From: Lachnospiraceae bacterium
GTDB lineage: Bacteria > Bacillota_A > Clostridia > Lachnospirales > Lachnospiraceae
DNA length: 64,000 nt
Assembly (NCBI GenBank): GCA_017522685.1
Contig: JAFWYN010000019.1
Coordinates: forward strand, 62,001 to 126,000
Direction: 5' to 3'
The notes under the pieces are model-generated. The model saw only the letters and a program-made list of their open reading frames with translations. It had not been told where the DNA came from and did no database searches. Shown piece after piece: positions 17,427 through 26,410 of this stretch (the stretch's first letter is position 1; each line of letters begins with the position of its first letter). A program made the position numbers and the translations under genes.

Positions 17427-18203
17427 TTAAATAAAATTCTTTATAAAACTCCTTCTATGTATCGGTGTGGCGCCCAATGTTTTCAACGCCTCTATATGGG
17501 CAGCGCTACCGTATCCTTTATTTCCTGCAAAATCATATCCCGGGAACACCTTATCGTATTCTACCATCAAACGGTCCCTGGTCACTTTCGCAATGATGCT
17601 GGCCGCACCGATGGATATACTCTTGGCGTCTCCCTTAATAATCGGCACCTGCAATATCCCCTTATCCACTCCGGGTATGGTAACCGCATCATTTAAAAGC
17701 ACCTGAGGTACCACTCCTAAATCGGCAATGGCCAATCTCATAGCTTCATACGTTGCTTGCAAAATATTGATTTCATCGATTCTCTCCGGTGATGCATAGC
17801 CGATACCGCAGGCTATGGCCTTTTCCATAATGATATCATAAAGCTCTTCTCTCTTTTTTTCGGACAGTTTCTTGGAATCATTAATATATAAAATATCACA
17901 ATCCTTGGGCAAAATAACCGCACCTGCCACTACCGGTCCCGCCAGAGGGCCTCTTCCCACCTCATCAATACCGCAGATAAATTCATATTCGCCGTACTTT
18001 CGTTCATATTCCTTTAGGGCATGGATTCTGGTCTTTTCCTTTTCCAAATCCTGCAACTGCTTATTGGCTGACTGTATCAGTTTTTGCACTCCGGTACGTT
18101 CATCAGCCTTATAGGCTTCTATAAATTCAGGCAGCTCATCCACTGACGCTGCCTGATATTGTGCCTTAATATCTCCCATATTCTTACAAATGATAAATCC
18201 CAT
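17427..18203 (-). CDS. rnhB: Ribonuclease HII
   Basis: 258 residues. Removes ribonucleotides from DNA and RNA-DNA hybrids. The catalytic signature GIDEVGRGPLAGPVVAGAV follows a helical N-terminal extension of about 75 residues seen in many Firmicute RNase HII. Also present are INDSKKLSEKKREEL and KGDAKSISIGAASIIAKVTRD. ATG at 18203 has AGGAGAC upstream. It lies between lepB and the FliK-like gene with short gaps. Confidence 0.95.
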   Translation of the reverse strand: MGFIICKNMGDIKAQYQAASVDELPEFIEAYKADERTGVQKLIQSANKQLQDLEKEKTRIHALKEYERKYGEYEFICGIDEVGRGPLAGPVVAGAVILPKDCDILYINDSKKLSEKKREELYDIIMEKAIACGIGYASPERIDEINILQATYEAMRLAIADLGVVPQVLLNDAVTIPGVDKGILQVPIIKGDAKSISIGAASIIAKVTRDRLMVEYDKVFPGYDFAGNKGYGSAAHIEALKTLGATPIHRRSFIKNFI

Positions 18204-18221
18204 ATCCTTTGTCTCCTACTC

Positions 18222-18767
18222 TTATTTGTGCCGAATCATTTCCATATCCTTAAAGGGCCAGACCCTCATCCATGCGCGACCGATGATTTGGTTCCTCTTA
18301 ATGTTACCCACCTCTGCCACACGGCTGTCTGAGCTGTTGTTACGGTTATCTCCCATGACAAAATACTCATCCTCGCCTAAGGTAATGGGATCCTTGGCTC
18401 TGCCCCGAAGGTTCTCTTTGATAACTTCCATGCCGTAGGATTCCTCAAGCAGTTCCCCGTTGATATAAATACTTCCGTCTTCCATAATCTGTATGGTTTC
18501 TCCCGGCAAACCGATGATTCTCTTGATATAGTAGGTACTCTCCTTATACACAAAGGGGAATACAATGATATCAAAACGTTCCGGGTCCCGCAAGCGATAG
18601 GACAATTTGTCCACAATCAGATTATCCTTATCATTTAAGGTGGGTTGCATACTGTTTCCGATTACCTCGGTTCTCTGTCCTACAAAGGTAATCAACAAAA
18701 ATGTAATGATTAGTACCGCCAGCAAATACAAGCCGGTACTTAATATCTCTTTTAATACCTTATTCAT
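18222..18767 (-). CDS. lepB: Signal peptidase I (first copy in the rbgA region)
   Basis: 181 residues from MNKVLKE. One N-terminal membrane segment (about 8-30), then the catalytic Ser in GNSMQPTL and the general-base Lys in YYIKRIIGLPGE, with the GDNRNNSSDSR box. Cleaves Sec/Tat signal peptides outside the membrane. ATG at 18767 with GGAAAG upstream; the longer frame would need a TTG. A second signal peptidase lies on the other side of rbgA. Confidence 0.94.
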   Translation of the reverse strand: MNKVLKEILSTGLYLLAVLIITFLLITFVGQRTEVIGNSMQPTLNDKDNLIVDKLSYRLRDPERFDIIVFPFVYKESTYYIKRIIGLPGETIQIMEDGSIYINGELLEESYGMEVIKENLRGRAKDPITLGEDEYFVMGDNRNNSSDSRVAEVGNIKRNQIIGRAWMRVWPFKDMEMIRHK

Positions 18768-18797
18768 ATTTCTCTTTCCGTCCCTCAAACTTATTTC

Positions 18798-19637
18798 TTA
18801 TGGTCTTTCCATGGTAATTCTTCCCAGCTTTCCGCTTCTGAAATCATCCACCAGTAAGTTAGACGCCTTCAGCAAATCCAATTCTTCACCCTTGGCGTAA
18901 CACTTTCGGTTTTCGGCGATAGCCTTTAATATCTCCAAGGGTTCCTGCAATTCCTCTAATCCAAAACGTTCCTGCAGTGCCTTAGGATACAGCTCAGTCA
19001 TTTCTTTCAGCAAATCACATGCCAGTTCTTCCATTATGATGACTTCATCATTCATGGAACCGATAAATGCCAAATGCTTTCCAACCTCCTGGTCCTCAAA
19101 CTTAGGCCACAAAATACCGGGAGTGTCCAAAAGCTCCAATCCTTTATTCAGTTTAATCCATTGTTTTCCCTTGGTTACGCCGGGCTTATTACCTGTTCTG
19201 GCACAGGCCTTCCCCGCAAAGGAATTGATGAAGGTGGATTTGCCCACATTGGGAATCCCTACCACCATGGCACGTACCGGACGATTCACAATCCCACGTC
19301 TTCTGTCTCTTTCAATCTTTTCCTTACAAGCCTCCTGCACCAGTCCCTGGATGGATTTCACCCCGGCACCGGATTTGGAATTGATTTCCAAAGCATGAGC
19401 ACCCTTTTCCTGAAAGTAATTCATCCATTGCTTATTATAATAAGGATCCGCCAAATCCGACTTGTTCAGCAAAACAATCCTGGATTTATTCTGAGCCAGC
19501 TCGTCAATATCCGGATTGCGGCTGCTTAAGGGGATTCTGGCATCCACCAATTCAATCACCAAATCGATTAATTTTATATTCTCCTGCATCATACGCTTTG
19601 CTTTCGTCATATGACCGGGATACCATTGATAATTCAT
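18798..19637 (-). CDS. rbgA: Ribosome biogenesis GTPase RbgA (YlqF)
   Basis: 279 residues, a circularly permuted GTPase required for late 50S assembly. The G motifs run in permuted order: NKSD (G4), then SKSG, then GIPNVGKST (G1), then DTPGI (G3). YQWYPGHMTKAKR at the N-terminus is typical. ATG at 19637 with GGAGG six bases upstream. It sits between two lepB genes and downstream of rplS, the usual Firmicute context. Confidence 0.96.
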   Translation of the reverse strand: MNYQWYPGHMTKAKRMMQENIKLIDLVIELVDARIPLSSRNPDIDELAQNKSRIVLLNKSDLADPYYNKQWMNYFQEKGAHALEINSKSGAGVKSIQGLVQEACKEKIERDRRRGIVNRPVRAMVVGIPNVGKSTFINSFAGKACARTGNKPGVTKGKQWIKLNKGLELLDTPGILWPKFEDQEVGKHLAFIGSMNDEVIIMEELACDLLKEMTELYPKALQERFGLEELQEPLEILKAIAENRKCYAKGEELDLLKASNLLVDDFRSGKLGRITMERP

Positions 19638-19685
19638 CACTACCTCCATGCTGTGTATGGTTCAAAACCTTACATTCTATATTTA

Positions 19686-20276
19686 TTACTGAATAAAGCC
19701 AATTTTGTCGGTTTCACTTTCTCCGTGAAGCCAGGCTTTGCCTACGATGTCTTTCAGTTTCACAGGTCCCACATTGGCTGACCGGCTGTCTTCACTATTA
19801 TTCACATTGTCACCCAGGCAGAAAAATTCGCCGCTTTCCAGAGTGAATTCCACTTCCGCAATCCCGGCTTCCTTTATCTTTTCTGTCACATATTCACTCT
19901 TCTTGCCGTTTACATAGCAGATTCCGTCCTCTATGAGTACCGTATCCTTAGGACCTGCAATCACTCTTTTCACATAAAAATGGGTGTTTTGATTGCCTTT
20001 TGGCAAAAACACCACCACGTCTCCGGGCTTCGGATTACTCAGGGTGTATGCAAATCGGTTCATATAAATGGTCTGTCCGTTACTTAATGTGGGTTCCATA
20101 GAAACACCAATTACACTGGTGGACATACCAAAGGTATAGGTCAGGATACCTGCCAGAAATACCGCAAATACAGCAATAAAGAGATAGGAAAACACTTCCT
20201 TCACGGCAGACATATTTATTTTTTTCTTTCTCTGATAAAAGGTCAGGCCTTTATATTTGCGTTTTCGTCTCGCCAT
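19686..20276 (-). CDS. lepB: Signal peptidase I (second copy)
   Basis: 196 residues. A basic cytosolic N-terminus (MARRKRKYKG) leads into one membrane segment (about 25-50), then the Ser motif GVSMEPTL, the Lys motif FYVKRVIAGPKD, and GDNVNNSEDSR. It differs clearly from the neighbouring copy, with a longer N-terminus and little identity outside the motifs, so the two may divide substrates. GAGGAAG supports the start. The structured repeat copy 2 lies immediately upstream. Confidence 0.94.
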   Translation of the reverse strand: MARRKRKYKGLTFYQRKKKINMSAVKEVFSYLFIAVFAVFLAGILTYTFGMSTSVIGVSMEPTLSNGQTIYMNRFAYTLSNPKPGDVVVFLPKGNQNTHFYVKRVIAGPKDTVLIEDGICYVNGKKSEYVTEKIKEAGIAEVEFTLESGEFFCLGDNVNNSEDSRSANVGPVKLKDIVGKAWLHGESETDKIGFIQ

Positions 20277-20298
20277 TGTCTTCCTCTATCCTTCAAAT

Positions 20299-20408
20299 AC
20301 TCGCAAGCACGCGCTAACGCGCTTATTGCCCGCTTCGCGGGCTGCTTGCTCGTTATCACGGCACAAAAACAAATGCCGACTATGCCGTCGCTTGTTTTTG
20401 TGCTCGTG
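20299..20408. repeat. Structured intergenic repeat, copy 2
   Basis: Same plan as copy 1 at 12658-12770. GCAAGCA (20303-20309) pairs with TGCTTGC (20343-20349), enclosing GCGC-TAAC-GCGC and GCCCGC-TTC-GCGGGC. Then GCACAAAAACAA (20361-20372) pairs perfectly with TTGTTTTTGTGC (20392-20403), extended by CACG/CGTG. The loop opens with ATGCCG. Stem sequences differ from copy 1 but pairing is kept. Confidence 0.65.
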
Positions 20409-20433
20409 TACATTCTACCACACTTTTCACAAA

Positions 20434-20473
20434 TAGAAAAGGACAACTACCAAAAAGTAATTGTCCTCTTTTA
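20434..20473 (-). terminator. Terminator of rplS
   Basis: AAAAGAGGACAATTAC-loop-GTTGTCCTTTT type stem (20436-20473), followed by a U-rich stretch on the minus strand. It separates rplS from the downstream lepB-rbgA genes. Confidence 0.75.
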
Positions 20474-20479
20474 GTAAAA

Positions 20480-20827
20480 TTATTTTACTAACTCTTTTAC
20501 CTTTGCCTTCTTACCTACGCGGTCTCTTAAGTAGTTCAATTTAGCACGTCTTACTTTACCTTTTCTAACTACTTCGATCTTCTCTACGTTAGGAGAATGT
20601 AAAGGCCAGGTCTTCTCAACGCCTACACCGTTAGAACTCTTTCTAACAGTAAAGGTTTCTCTGTTGCTTCCGCCCTGTCTCTTCAATACAACGCCTTCGA
20701 AAACCTGAATTCTTTCACGGTTTCCTTCCTTGATCTTACCGTAAACCTTAACGGTATCACCAACGTTGAATTCAGCGATGTCAGATTTTAACTGTTCTGC
20801 TTCGATTTCCTTGATAATATTGCTCAT
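20480..20827 (-). CDS. rplS: 50S ribosomal protein L19
   Basis: 115 residues. L19 lies at the interface of the 30S and 50S subunits. The core [20 protein letters not shown] and the C-terminal [20 protein letters not shown] are highly typical. AAGGAGG lies upstream of the ATG. It is normally next to trmD; here about 10 kb of other genes separates them, and rplS has its own promoter. Confidence 0.98.
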   Translation of the reverse strand: MSNIIKEIEAEQLKSDIAEFNVGDTVKVYGKIKEGNRERIQVFEGVVLKRQGGSNRETFTVRKSSNGVGVEKTWPLHSPNVEKIEVVRKGKVRRAKLNYLRDRVGKKAKVKELVK

Positions 20828-20897
20828 TTTAAGCCTCCTTATAAAACCGGATGTTCTTAATACACTTCGTAACAGAGGACCATCTCATTTTCACAAC
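20828..20897 (-). promoter_or_regulatory. 5' leader of rplS, possible L19 autoregulatory leader
   Basis: About 70 bases between the predicted start site and rplS, with CTCTGTTACG and ACATCCGG segments that could form a compact fold. L19 leader RNAs are known upstream of rplS in Firmicutes. I match this by position and partial sequence only. Confidence 0.35.
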
Positions 20898-20903
20898 ATT
20901 CAG

Positions 20904-20932
20904 AGTTTACCACATGTTGCCGAATAATGCAA
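20904..20932 (-). promoter_or_regulatory. Promoter of rplS
   Basis: TTGCAT (20927-20932), 17-base spacer, TAAACT (20904-20909) on the minus strand, directly after the stop codon of the upstream hypothetical gene. Confidence 0.6.
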
Positions 20933-20940
20933 GTACTTTT

Positions 20941-21432
20941 TCACAGAATATCACCATTTCCCATAATTGCCCTACATGCATCTGCAAATTCGGATTCATC
21001 CAGTTCCACTTCATCATAAAATGGCACACCGGTCTTAATACCATATGCCACCTTGGTTGGTCCATCCAAATAGTAACCCTTCCATTCAAAATCGCTTGCT
21101 TCAGCTGCCTTTATGTACTTCACCAGCTCAATGGATGCATTCTTACTTGCCTCATCCTGCTCTCCAATAATAGCCGGACCCGATGCCCCGCTATAAGCCA
21201 GCAAATAAAGCGTATCTCCATTATCATCTGTAGCCGCAATACAATATGCATATTCATCCTCACAATTGCATGTTTCATAAACCGGCTCACCAAATAAAGT
21301 TCTTAACTTTCCATATGTATAAGCTATTTGTTCTTCATAATCTTCCGGGAAACCTTCAATTATATTACAAATTAATGATCCCTTTACCTTATTTAAATCC
21401 GAGATTGCTTTAAAAACATATTTTTGCTTCAT
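20941..21432 (-). CDS. Hypothetical acidic protein, 163 residues
   Basis: Not recognised. No signal peptide or membrane segment. Mixed alpha/beta composition with many acidic residues and conserved-looking aromatic patches (ATDDNGDTLYLLAYSGASG, WKGYYLDGPTKVAYG). The start at 21432 is chosen for AAAGGATAGGA upstream. It lies alone between the DUF3892 gene (divergent) and rplS, within the block that separates trmD from rplS. Its small soluble acidic nature is common in immunity or adaptor proteins, but nothing nearby supports that. Confidence 0.6.
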   Translation of the reverse strand: MKQKYVFKAISDLNKVKGSLICNIIEGFPEDYEEQIAYTYGKLRTLFGEPVYETCNCEDEYAYCIAATDDNGDTLYLLAYSGASGPAIIGEQDEASKNASIELVKYIKAAEASDFEWKGYYLDGPTKVAYGIKTGVPFYDEVELDESEFADACRAIMGNGDIL

Positions 21433-21579
21433 AATTCCTATCCTTTTAAACATAGTATTCTGTATATCTCTTATAATATATCATAACTAATGCAAAAATT
21501 GCCATACCAAAAATGCATATATTCATCTCTCTTACAAATAATATAATCGATACTTTCAAATAACTAAGGAGAGACTATT

Positions 21580-21879
21580 ATGAACAATGATAAACAAAAC
21601 AGGGGCGCAGACTTAGCTTATGCTGCCCTGGACGAAGTACCTCAGCCCCAAGCAGATGCCAGGGAAATTACAGGTCTTTTGAAGACCGGTGGCAAAATCA
21701 CAGGTTATCAGCTTTCCGATGGGGCTACCATTTCCAAAGAAGAAGGGGTTGCCATGGCTAAAGCCGGTGAAATCCGTGGTGTTGGCGTCGCACACCGTAA
21801 GGATACAGAATATCTGAAATCCCTGCCGGATGCAAGCGAAAACAACAATCTAAGTAGTCTGCCAACTGTACGTGGGTGA
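21580..21879 (+). CDS. DUF3892-like small protein
   Basis: 99 residues. The middle part (REITGLLKTGGKITGYQLSDG, then EEGVAMAKAGEIRGVGVAHRK, about 27-75) fits the DUF3892 pattern, a short beta-rich domain. A polar N-terminus and C-terminus flank it. AAGGAGAG precedes the ATG. Function unknown. One of the few plus-strand genes, transcribed against the surrounding operons. The stop codon lies within its terminator hairpin. Confidence 0.75.
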   Translation: MNNDKQNRGADLAYAALDEVPQPQADAREITGLLKTGGKITGYQLSDGATISKEEGVAMAKAGEIRGVGVAHRKDTEYLKSLPDASENNNLSSLPTVRG

Positions 21880-21900
21880 GGAATTTCCTCATCCACTTTT
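21872..21900. terminator. Terminator overlapping the DUF3892 stop codon
   Basis: GTGGGTGAGGAATTTCCTCATCCAC fold (about 21872-21896) followed by TTTTAC on plus. It probably also serves the convergent TIM-barrel gene. Confidence 0.6.
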
Positions 21901-22723
21901 ACTTTCCTAAATATTTTTTAATTTGACTAAACTGGTCATTCAGCATATCCACATCCACCACTCCTGTTTCATCAAAAGCCGTGGCCTCTACCGTAAAGGT
22001 ATCATCATAACCAATCTCGTGAATATAATCAAAAAAGCGTTCGAAATCAATATGACCTTTCCCTATTGGCAGGGTGCGTAAATTCGCCCAATCCATATGG
22101 CCTCCGCCGTAATCATTCACATGGTAATGTCTGATATGACCATCCTTCCAAAGCCATGCACATTCCGGATCGTACAGTTTGTCCAGCTGGCTGTGAAAGG
22201 CAGCCATCTTGGTATCGAATATATAATGAATATCCGGATATTCTTGCGCCAGCTCTATCATATGGGTCAAAGGGTCCTGCTGATTACATACCACATTTTC
22301 CACCAGTAAATCCAGTCCGTATTTTTCAGCAATCTCTCTAAGCACCGGATATGCTTTTACATTATTTTCAAACTGCTTGTCTGAGGGTAAGCCGTCCCAC
22401 AAATGAATGACCAGCTTGGTGGCATCGATATCACTTGCCAGCTTGCAATTTATTTCAAATAATCTGTAAGCTTCTTCGAAATTCTCCTGACCACCGATAC
22501 TGATTTTCTCGCCGATCCCCTTCTGTACATGTACTACGGGAATATACAGCTTAAGGCTTTTGAGATAATCTGTCAGCGACTCTACTTCCTCATACCAGGA
22601 ACTGTACATCATAAACTCAAAGCCGTCACATTGCAACTGAGGGGCATATTTCTCTATTAATCTATAATCTCTTCCGTTAGGGCGACCAATCATGGTACCT
22701 GTGGAACATAATATTTTTGCCAT
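21899..22723 (-). CDS. Xylose isomerase-like TIM barrel protein (copy 1)
   Basis: 274 residues, sugar phosphate isomerase/epimerase-type (AP endonuclease 2 superfamily) barrel. Likely metal ligands are E142 (LLVENVVC), D170 and H177 (FDTKMAAFH), H201/D204 (HVNDY) and E246 (TVEATAF). Closely similar to the gene at 26407-27228, sharing CDGFEFMM, ENVVCNQQDPL and GHIRHYH blocks. Substrate unknown. Last gene of the block headed by the Cys-tail membrane protein, 19 bases after an ABC exporter subunit. It belongs to the same fold superfamily as DUF692 (MNIO) peptide-modifying enzymes, but its motifs are not those of DUF692. Confidence 0.8.
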   Translation of the reverse strand: MAKILCSTGTMIGRPNGRDYRLIEKYAPQLQCDGFEFMMYSSWYEEVESLTDYLKSLKLYIPVVHVQKGIGEKISIGGQENFEEAYRLFEINCKLASDIDATKLVIHLWDGLPSDKQFENNVKAYPVLREIAEKYGLDLLVENVVCNQQDPLTHMIELAQEYPDIHYIFDTKMAAFHSQLDKLYDPECAWLWKDGHIRHYHVNDYGGGHMDWANLRTLPIGKGHIDFERFFDYIHEIGYDDTFTVEATAFDETGVVDVDMLNDQFSQIKKYLGK

Positions 22724-22742
22724 AACTTCATCTCCGTTCCTT

Positions 22743-24569
22743 CTAAACCGCTATATACGCTCCTGCCTGTACCTTCCACATCTGTGCATACTTGCCATCC
22801 TGTCCAAGCAGCTCCTCATGGGTACCCTGCTCCACGATTTGACCGTTTTCCAGCATAATAATACGGTCTGCAATTCTCGTAGTAGACAATCTATGGGAAA
22901 TAAATATCACAGTCTTATCCTTGGTGGCAGAAAGCATGGCGTGATTCAGCTGATATTCTGCGATGGGGTCTAAAGCACTGGAAGGTTCATCCAATATCAT
23001 AAGACCGGCATCCTTGTAGAATACTCTGGCAATAGCCAGCTTCTGACTTTCACCGCCGGAGAGGTTGATACCATCCTGGGAAAACTCTGTGGTAAGCTCG
23101 GTATCCAATCCTGCGGGCATACTATCCACTCTCTTCATCAGTCCGCTGTCCGTAAGGGCCTGCGTAATCCGTGCTTCATCACAATCCGTATCCACATTCA
23201 AAAGTACGTTTTCCTTCACATTACCGCCGAATATCTTAAAGTCCTGGAATACCGTACCGATGGTATTACGATACCCGGTTACATCGTATTTGCGAATATC
23301 CTTGCCATCTGCCAATATGGCACCGCTGTCTACATCATACAATCGCATGAGTAGCTTCACAAGGGTGGTTTTGCCGGCTCCGTTATAGCCTACCAATGCT
23401 ATCTTTTCACCGGGCTTGATATGTAAATCAATATCCTTCAATAAGTTATCCGTCTTTTTGCCATACGCAAAAGATACCTTCTGAAGTTCTATTTCCTTAG
23501 CTTCTTTGGTAGGAATCAGACCTTCCTCGGAAACAATCTCCGGCTTGTAAGCCAGGAACTTACGAATCTTATTCACATACGAGCTGGTTTCACAGGCAAA
23601 GGGATATACATCCGTAAAGATACGCAAACCATTTTTCATTCTTCCGAAGGATGCGTACAATATAGCCACGGTACTAAAGGACAAGGTACCACGCACCGCC
23701 GCCATGTAAACCAGATAAGTAATATATAATACATCACTGAACATGGCATTACTTACGTATCTGCTCATAAAAGCTAAGAAGAATTTACGTTTGGTATACT
23801 TTTTCTCCACCTCATAGACTTCATCGTTAGCTTCTTCAAAATTACGAATCAGGATATGGGATACATCCGGATTCAAACGAATTTCCTTGGCATAATCACT
23901 TAAATAATAAATTCGCTTGGTATAATCTCTCTTTCGTGTAAAAGGATTGCCCTCTATCCTTACCAGATAATTCATTTTGTTATACATCTGATTAAAAACA
24001 AATGCCATCACAAAAGAAACCACTGCAAAAAGGATGGATACCTTATCCTTCATAAAGAAGTAAATACCCGTAGACACAAACACGGTAATACCGGACAGAG
24101 TATTCTGGACAAATTGAATCCCACGGTCAATCTGCCGGTCCACCTCTGAAATAGCAAGCACTTGCTCGTTATAAAACTCCGGATTATCATAACAGCTAAG
24201 GTCCATATCCTTGGCCTTTTCATACAGCATCATTTTGATTTTTTCACGGATTTTGGGTCTTTCCTTTTCTCCCAGATAATCCCCCACAAATACGGTAAAG
24301 ACCATACCCAGGGTGATGGCTCCCGCAAGGATTAAAATCACGGTTGCCACTCTTTTGAAAGGATAGTTAAACTCTGCGGCTTCCAATACATAACCGATAC
24401 CTACGGTATGCTCAAAGAAAATGGACAACTGTCCTCTGATAGCCTCCAATGCCATGAAAATCACATATACCGGCGATGCTGTAAACATTAACTTCAAGAG
24501 AAACCAGTTATTACCAAAGACTTCCCGGACGGACTGCTTTGTTTTTTCTTTTTCGTTCTTCTTTGTCAC
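22743..24569 (-). CDS. ABC exporter subunit, permease-ATPase fusion (copy 1)
   Basis: 608 residues, half-transporter with about six N-terminal membrane helices and a C-terminal ATPase. Walker A is VGYNGAGKTT, signature LSGGESQK, Walker B LMILDEPSSALDP (catalytic Glu present), H-loop FISHRLST. It starts with GTG in a GTGA overlap with the partner subunit upstream, so the two are translationally coupled and probably form a heterodimer. There is no N-terminal peptidase domain, so any peptide cargo would be processed elsewhere. Cargo unknown. Confidence 0.9.
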   Translation of the reverse strand: MTKKNEKEKTKQSVREVFGNNWFLLKLMFTASPVYVIFMALEAIRGQLSIFFEHTVGIGYVLEAAEFNYPFKRVATVILILAGAITLGMVFTVFVGDYLGEKERPKIREKIKMMLYEKAKDMDLSCYDNPEFYNEQVLAISEVDRQIDRGIQFVQNTLSGITVFVSTGIYFFMKDKVSILFAVVSFVMAFVFNQMYNKMNYLVRIEGNPFTRKRDYTKRIYYLSDYAKEIRLNPDVSHILIRNFEEANDEVYEVEKKYTKRKFFLAFMSRYVSNAMFSDVLYITYLVYMAAVRGTLSFSTVAILYASFGRMKNGLRIFTDVYPFACETSSYVNKIRKFLAYKPEIVSEEGLIPTKEAKEIELQKVSFAYGKKTDNLLKDIDLHIKPGEKIALVGYNGAGKTTLVKLLMRLYDVDSGAILADGKDIRKYDVTGYRNTIGTVFQDFKIFGGNVKENVLLNVDTDCDEARITQALTDSGLMKRVDSMPAGLDTELTTEFSQDGINLSGGESQKLAIARVFYKDAGLMILDEPSSALDPIAEYQLNHAMLSATKDKTVIFISHRLSTTRIADRIIMLENGQIVEQGTHEELLGQDGKYAQMWKVQAGAYIAV

Positions 24570-26410
24570 AGTACCACCTCCTCTTCATTTTCAATGGCAA
24601 GATAATTCATGGCCTGCTTCTTGTACATCTGCGCATAGCTACCATTGTCGGCAATCAGCTGTGCGTGGGTGCCTTCTTCAATTAATCGGCCCTTTTCCAG
24701 CATGAATACCTTGTCACAATTCTTGACAGAGGATAATCTATGGGAAATAAACAGCATGGTGTGGTCACTTCCCTCACTCATAATATTTTTGAAAAGCTCA
24801 TACTCTGCAATGGGGTCCAAAGCACTGGATGGCTCGTCAAAAATCTTCATGGGTGCATCCTTTACGAAAGTTCTGGCCACTGCCAGTTTCTGGCTTTCCC
24901 CACCGGAAAGCACTGCCCCTTCTTCGTCAAATTCCTTGGTCATGATGGTTTCCAAACCATCCTTTAAGGTCATAATCTTATCATACACACCTGCTTTTTT
25001 CAAAGCATCCTCTACCAAAGCATCCTCATTGTCATAATGACGACCCATGAGTACATTTTCCTTCACTGTCATACCAAAAAGCTGAAAATCCTGGAAGGTA
25101 GTAGCAAAAAGCTCACGATACGCCTTTAAATTATACTCTCTGATATCTTTGCCATTATAGTAAATAGTACCCGCAGAGGGGTCATAAAGTCTAAGAAGCA
25201 GCTTGATAATGGTGGTCTTTCCCGCACCATTATGTCCCACCAGGGCTGCGGTCTGTCCCTTGGTAATCACAAAGGACAAATCCTTAATGGTTTCCTCATC
25301 CTTGTAGGAAAAAGAAACATTCTTAAATTCCAGACTACCAAACTCTCTGTCCGGCATCTCACCGTCCTGGTCCTCCGGAATCTCCTCTTCATAATCCAAG
25401 AAGCTTCGAAGGTTATTGACAAACATACCATGCTTCAATATCTCCATGATATTTTCAAACACACGAATAAGTATCCATGTCATAGCCACCATTAAGCTGG
25501 TCATAATGGTCAGCTGTGCCAGCGAAATGGTACCGGTCACCTGATTCCGATAAATAGCATAGATTAACACACCTTCAAAAATAACCGTAAAAGTGAAGGT
25601 GATTCGCCAGAAATTATAGTTTGCGATGGTAAAGGCATATTTCTTCGCCACCTTAATGTTATTCTCTGTGGCCTCATGATATTGCTTCTTAAATAAGTTA
25701 AACACATTGGAAAGCCTGATTTCCTTTGCCCCATCCGGCAAATACATCATACGGCTCACGTAGTTGAGCACCTTTTCATTGGGTGCCTGTTCCTGATAAC
25801 GTTTAAAGGTATATTTGTTCATCAAATTACCAAAGAGGAAGTTACCAAGGAGGGGCGATATAATAAACAAAATCGCATAATGATCGATTTCATACATAAA
25901 CCAGAATACCACGCCCGCACTGACAGAACCGATTACCGTACCCAATACCCCGCGGATAATGGCTGTAATCTTCTCCTCCGCCCCATCCATGGCCATAGTG
26001 TAACGATTATAGAAGTCAGAGTCCTCATAACATTTCAGTTCCACATTCTTAGCTTTTTCATATAACTTCCTGTAAATCCCGCCAAAGAGACGAGTGGTCT
26101 CCAGAGGATACACTACATTCTCCACATATTCGGCATACATATTACTACAGAAGAAGAATATACCGCTAATGATAATAAACCGGAATATGGGCTGAAATCC
26201 CGTACCTGCATCCAGTCCCTCCACAATCCTCCTCATAAATATACCGTCAAAAAACACCCATTCTGCGTAGCCTGTAAGCCACAAAAAGAAGGAATGTATG
26301 ACAATGCTTCTACTGATGGATGACCCGAAGGTCACCGCAAACCAAGCATTTTTAATTGTCTGTCCAAGAGACAATTTATCTTTATCTTTTGTTTTTTTCA
26401 AATATCTCAC
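24566..26410 (-). CDS. ABC exporter subunit, permease-ATPase fusion (copy 2)
   Basis: 614 residues, same architecture as its neighbour. Walker A is VGHNGAGKTT, signature LSGGESQK, Walker B MKIFDEPSSALDP, H-loop FISHRLSS. Both subunits keep the catalytic Glu, so both ATP sites look competent, unlike heterodimers with one degenerate site. GTG start in a GTGA overlap with the TIM barrel gene upstream. The order TIM-ABC-ABC-TIM suggests duplication of an ancestral pair. Confidence 0.9.
   Translation of the reverse strand: MRYLKKTKDKDKLSLGQTIKNAWFAVTFGSSISRSIVIHSFFLWLTGYAEWVFFDGIFMRRIVEGLDAGTGFQPIFRFIIISGIFFFCSNMYAEYVENVVYPLETTRLFGGIYRKLYEKAKNVELKCYEDSDFYNRYTMAMDGAEEKITAIIRGVLGTVIGSVSAGVVFWFMYEIDHYAILFIISPLLGNFLFGNLMNKYTFKRYQEQAPNEKVLNYVSRMMYLPDGAKEIRLSNVFNLFKKQYHEATENNIKVAKKYAFTIANYNFWRITFTFTVIFEGVLIYAIYRNQVTGTISLAQLTIMTSLMVAMTWILIRVFENIMEILKHGMFVNNLRSFLDYEEEIPEDQDGEMPDREFGSLEFKNVSFSYKDEETIKDLSFVITKGQTAALVGHNGAGKTTIIKLLLRLYDPSAGTIYYNGKDIREYNLKAYRELFATTFQDFQLFGMTVKENVLMGRHYDNEDALVEDALKKAGVYDKIMTLKDGLETIMTKEFDEEGAVLSGGESQKLAVARTFVKDAPMKIFDEPSSALDPIAEYELFKNIMSEGSDHTMLFISHRLSSVKNCDKVFMLEKGRLIEEGTHAQLIADNGSYAQMYKKQAMNYLAIENEEEVVL

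Noticed and set aside
20243..20446. A 67-residue frame with several Cys near the N-terminus
   Set aside because: It is read through the structured repeat and overlaps lepB in another frame. No ribosome binding site, and the composition comes from hairpin DNA.
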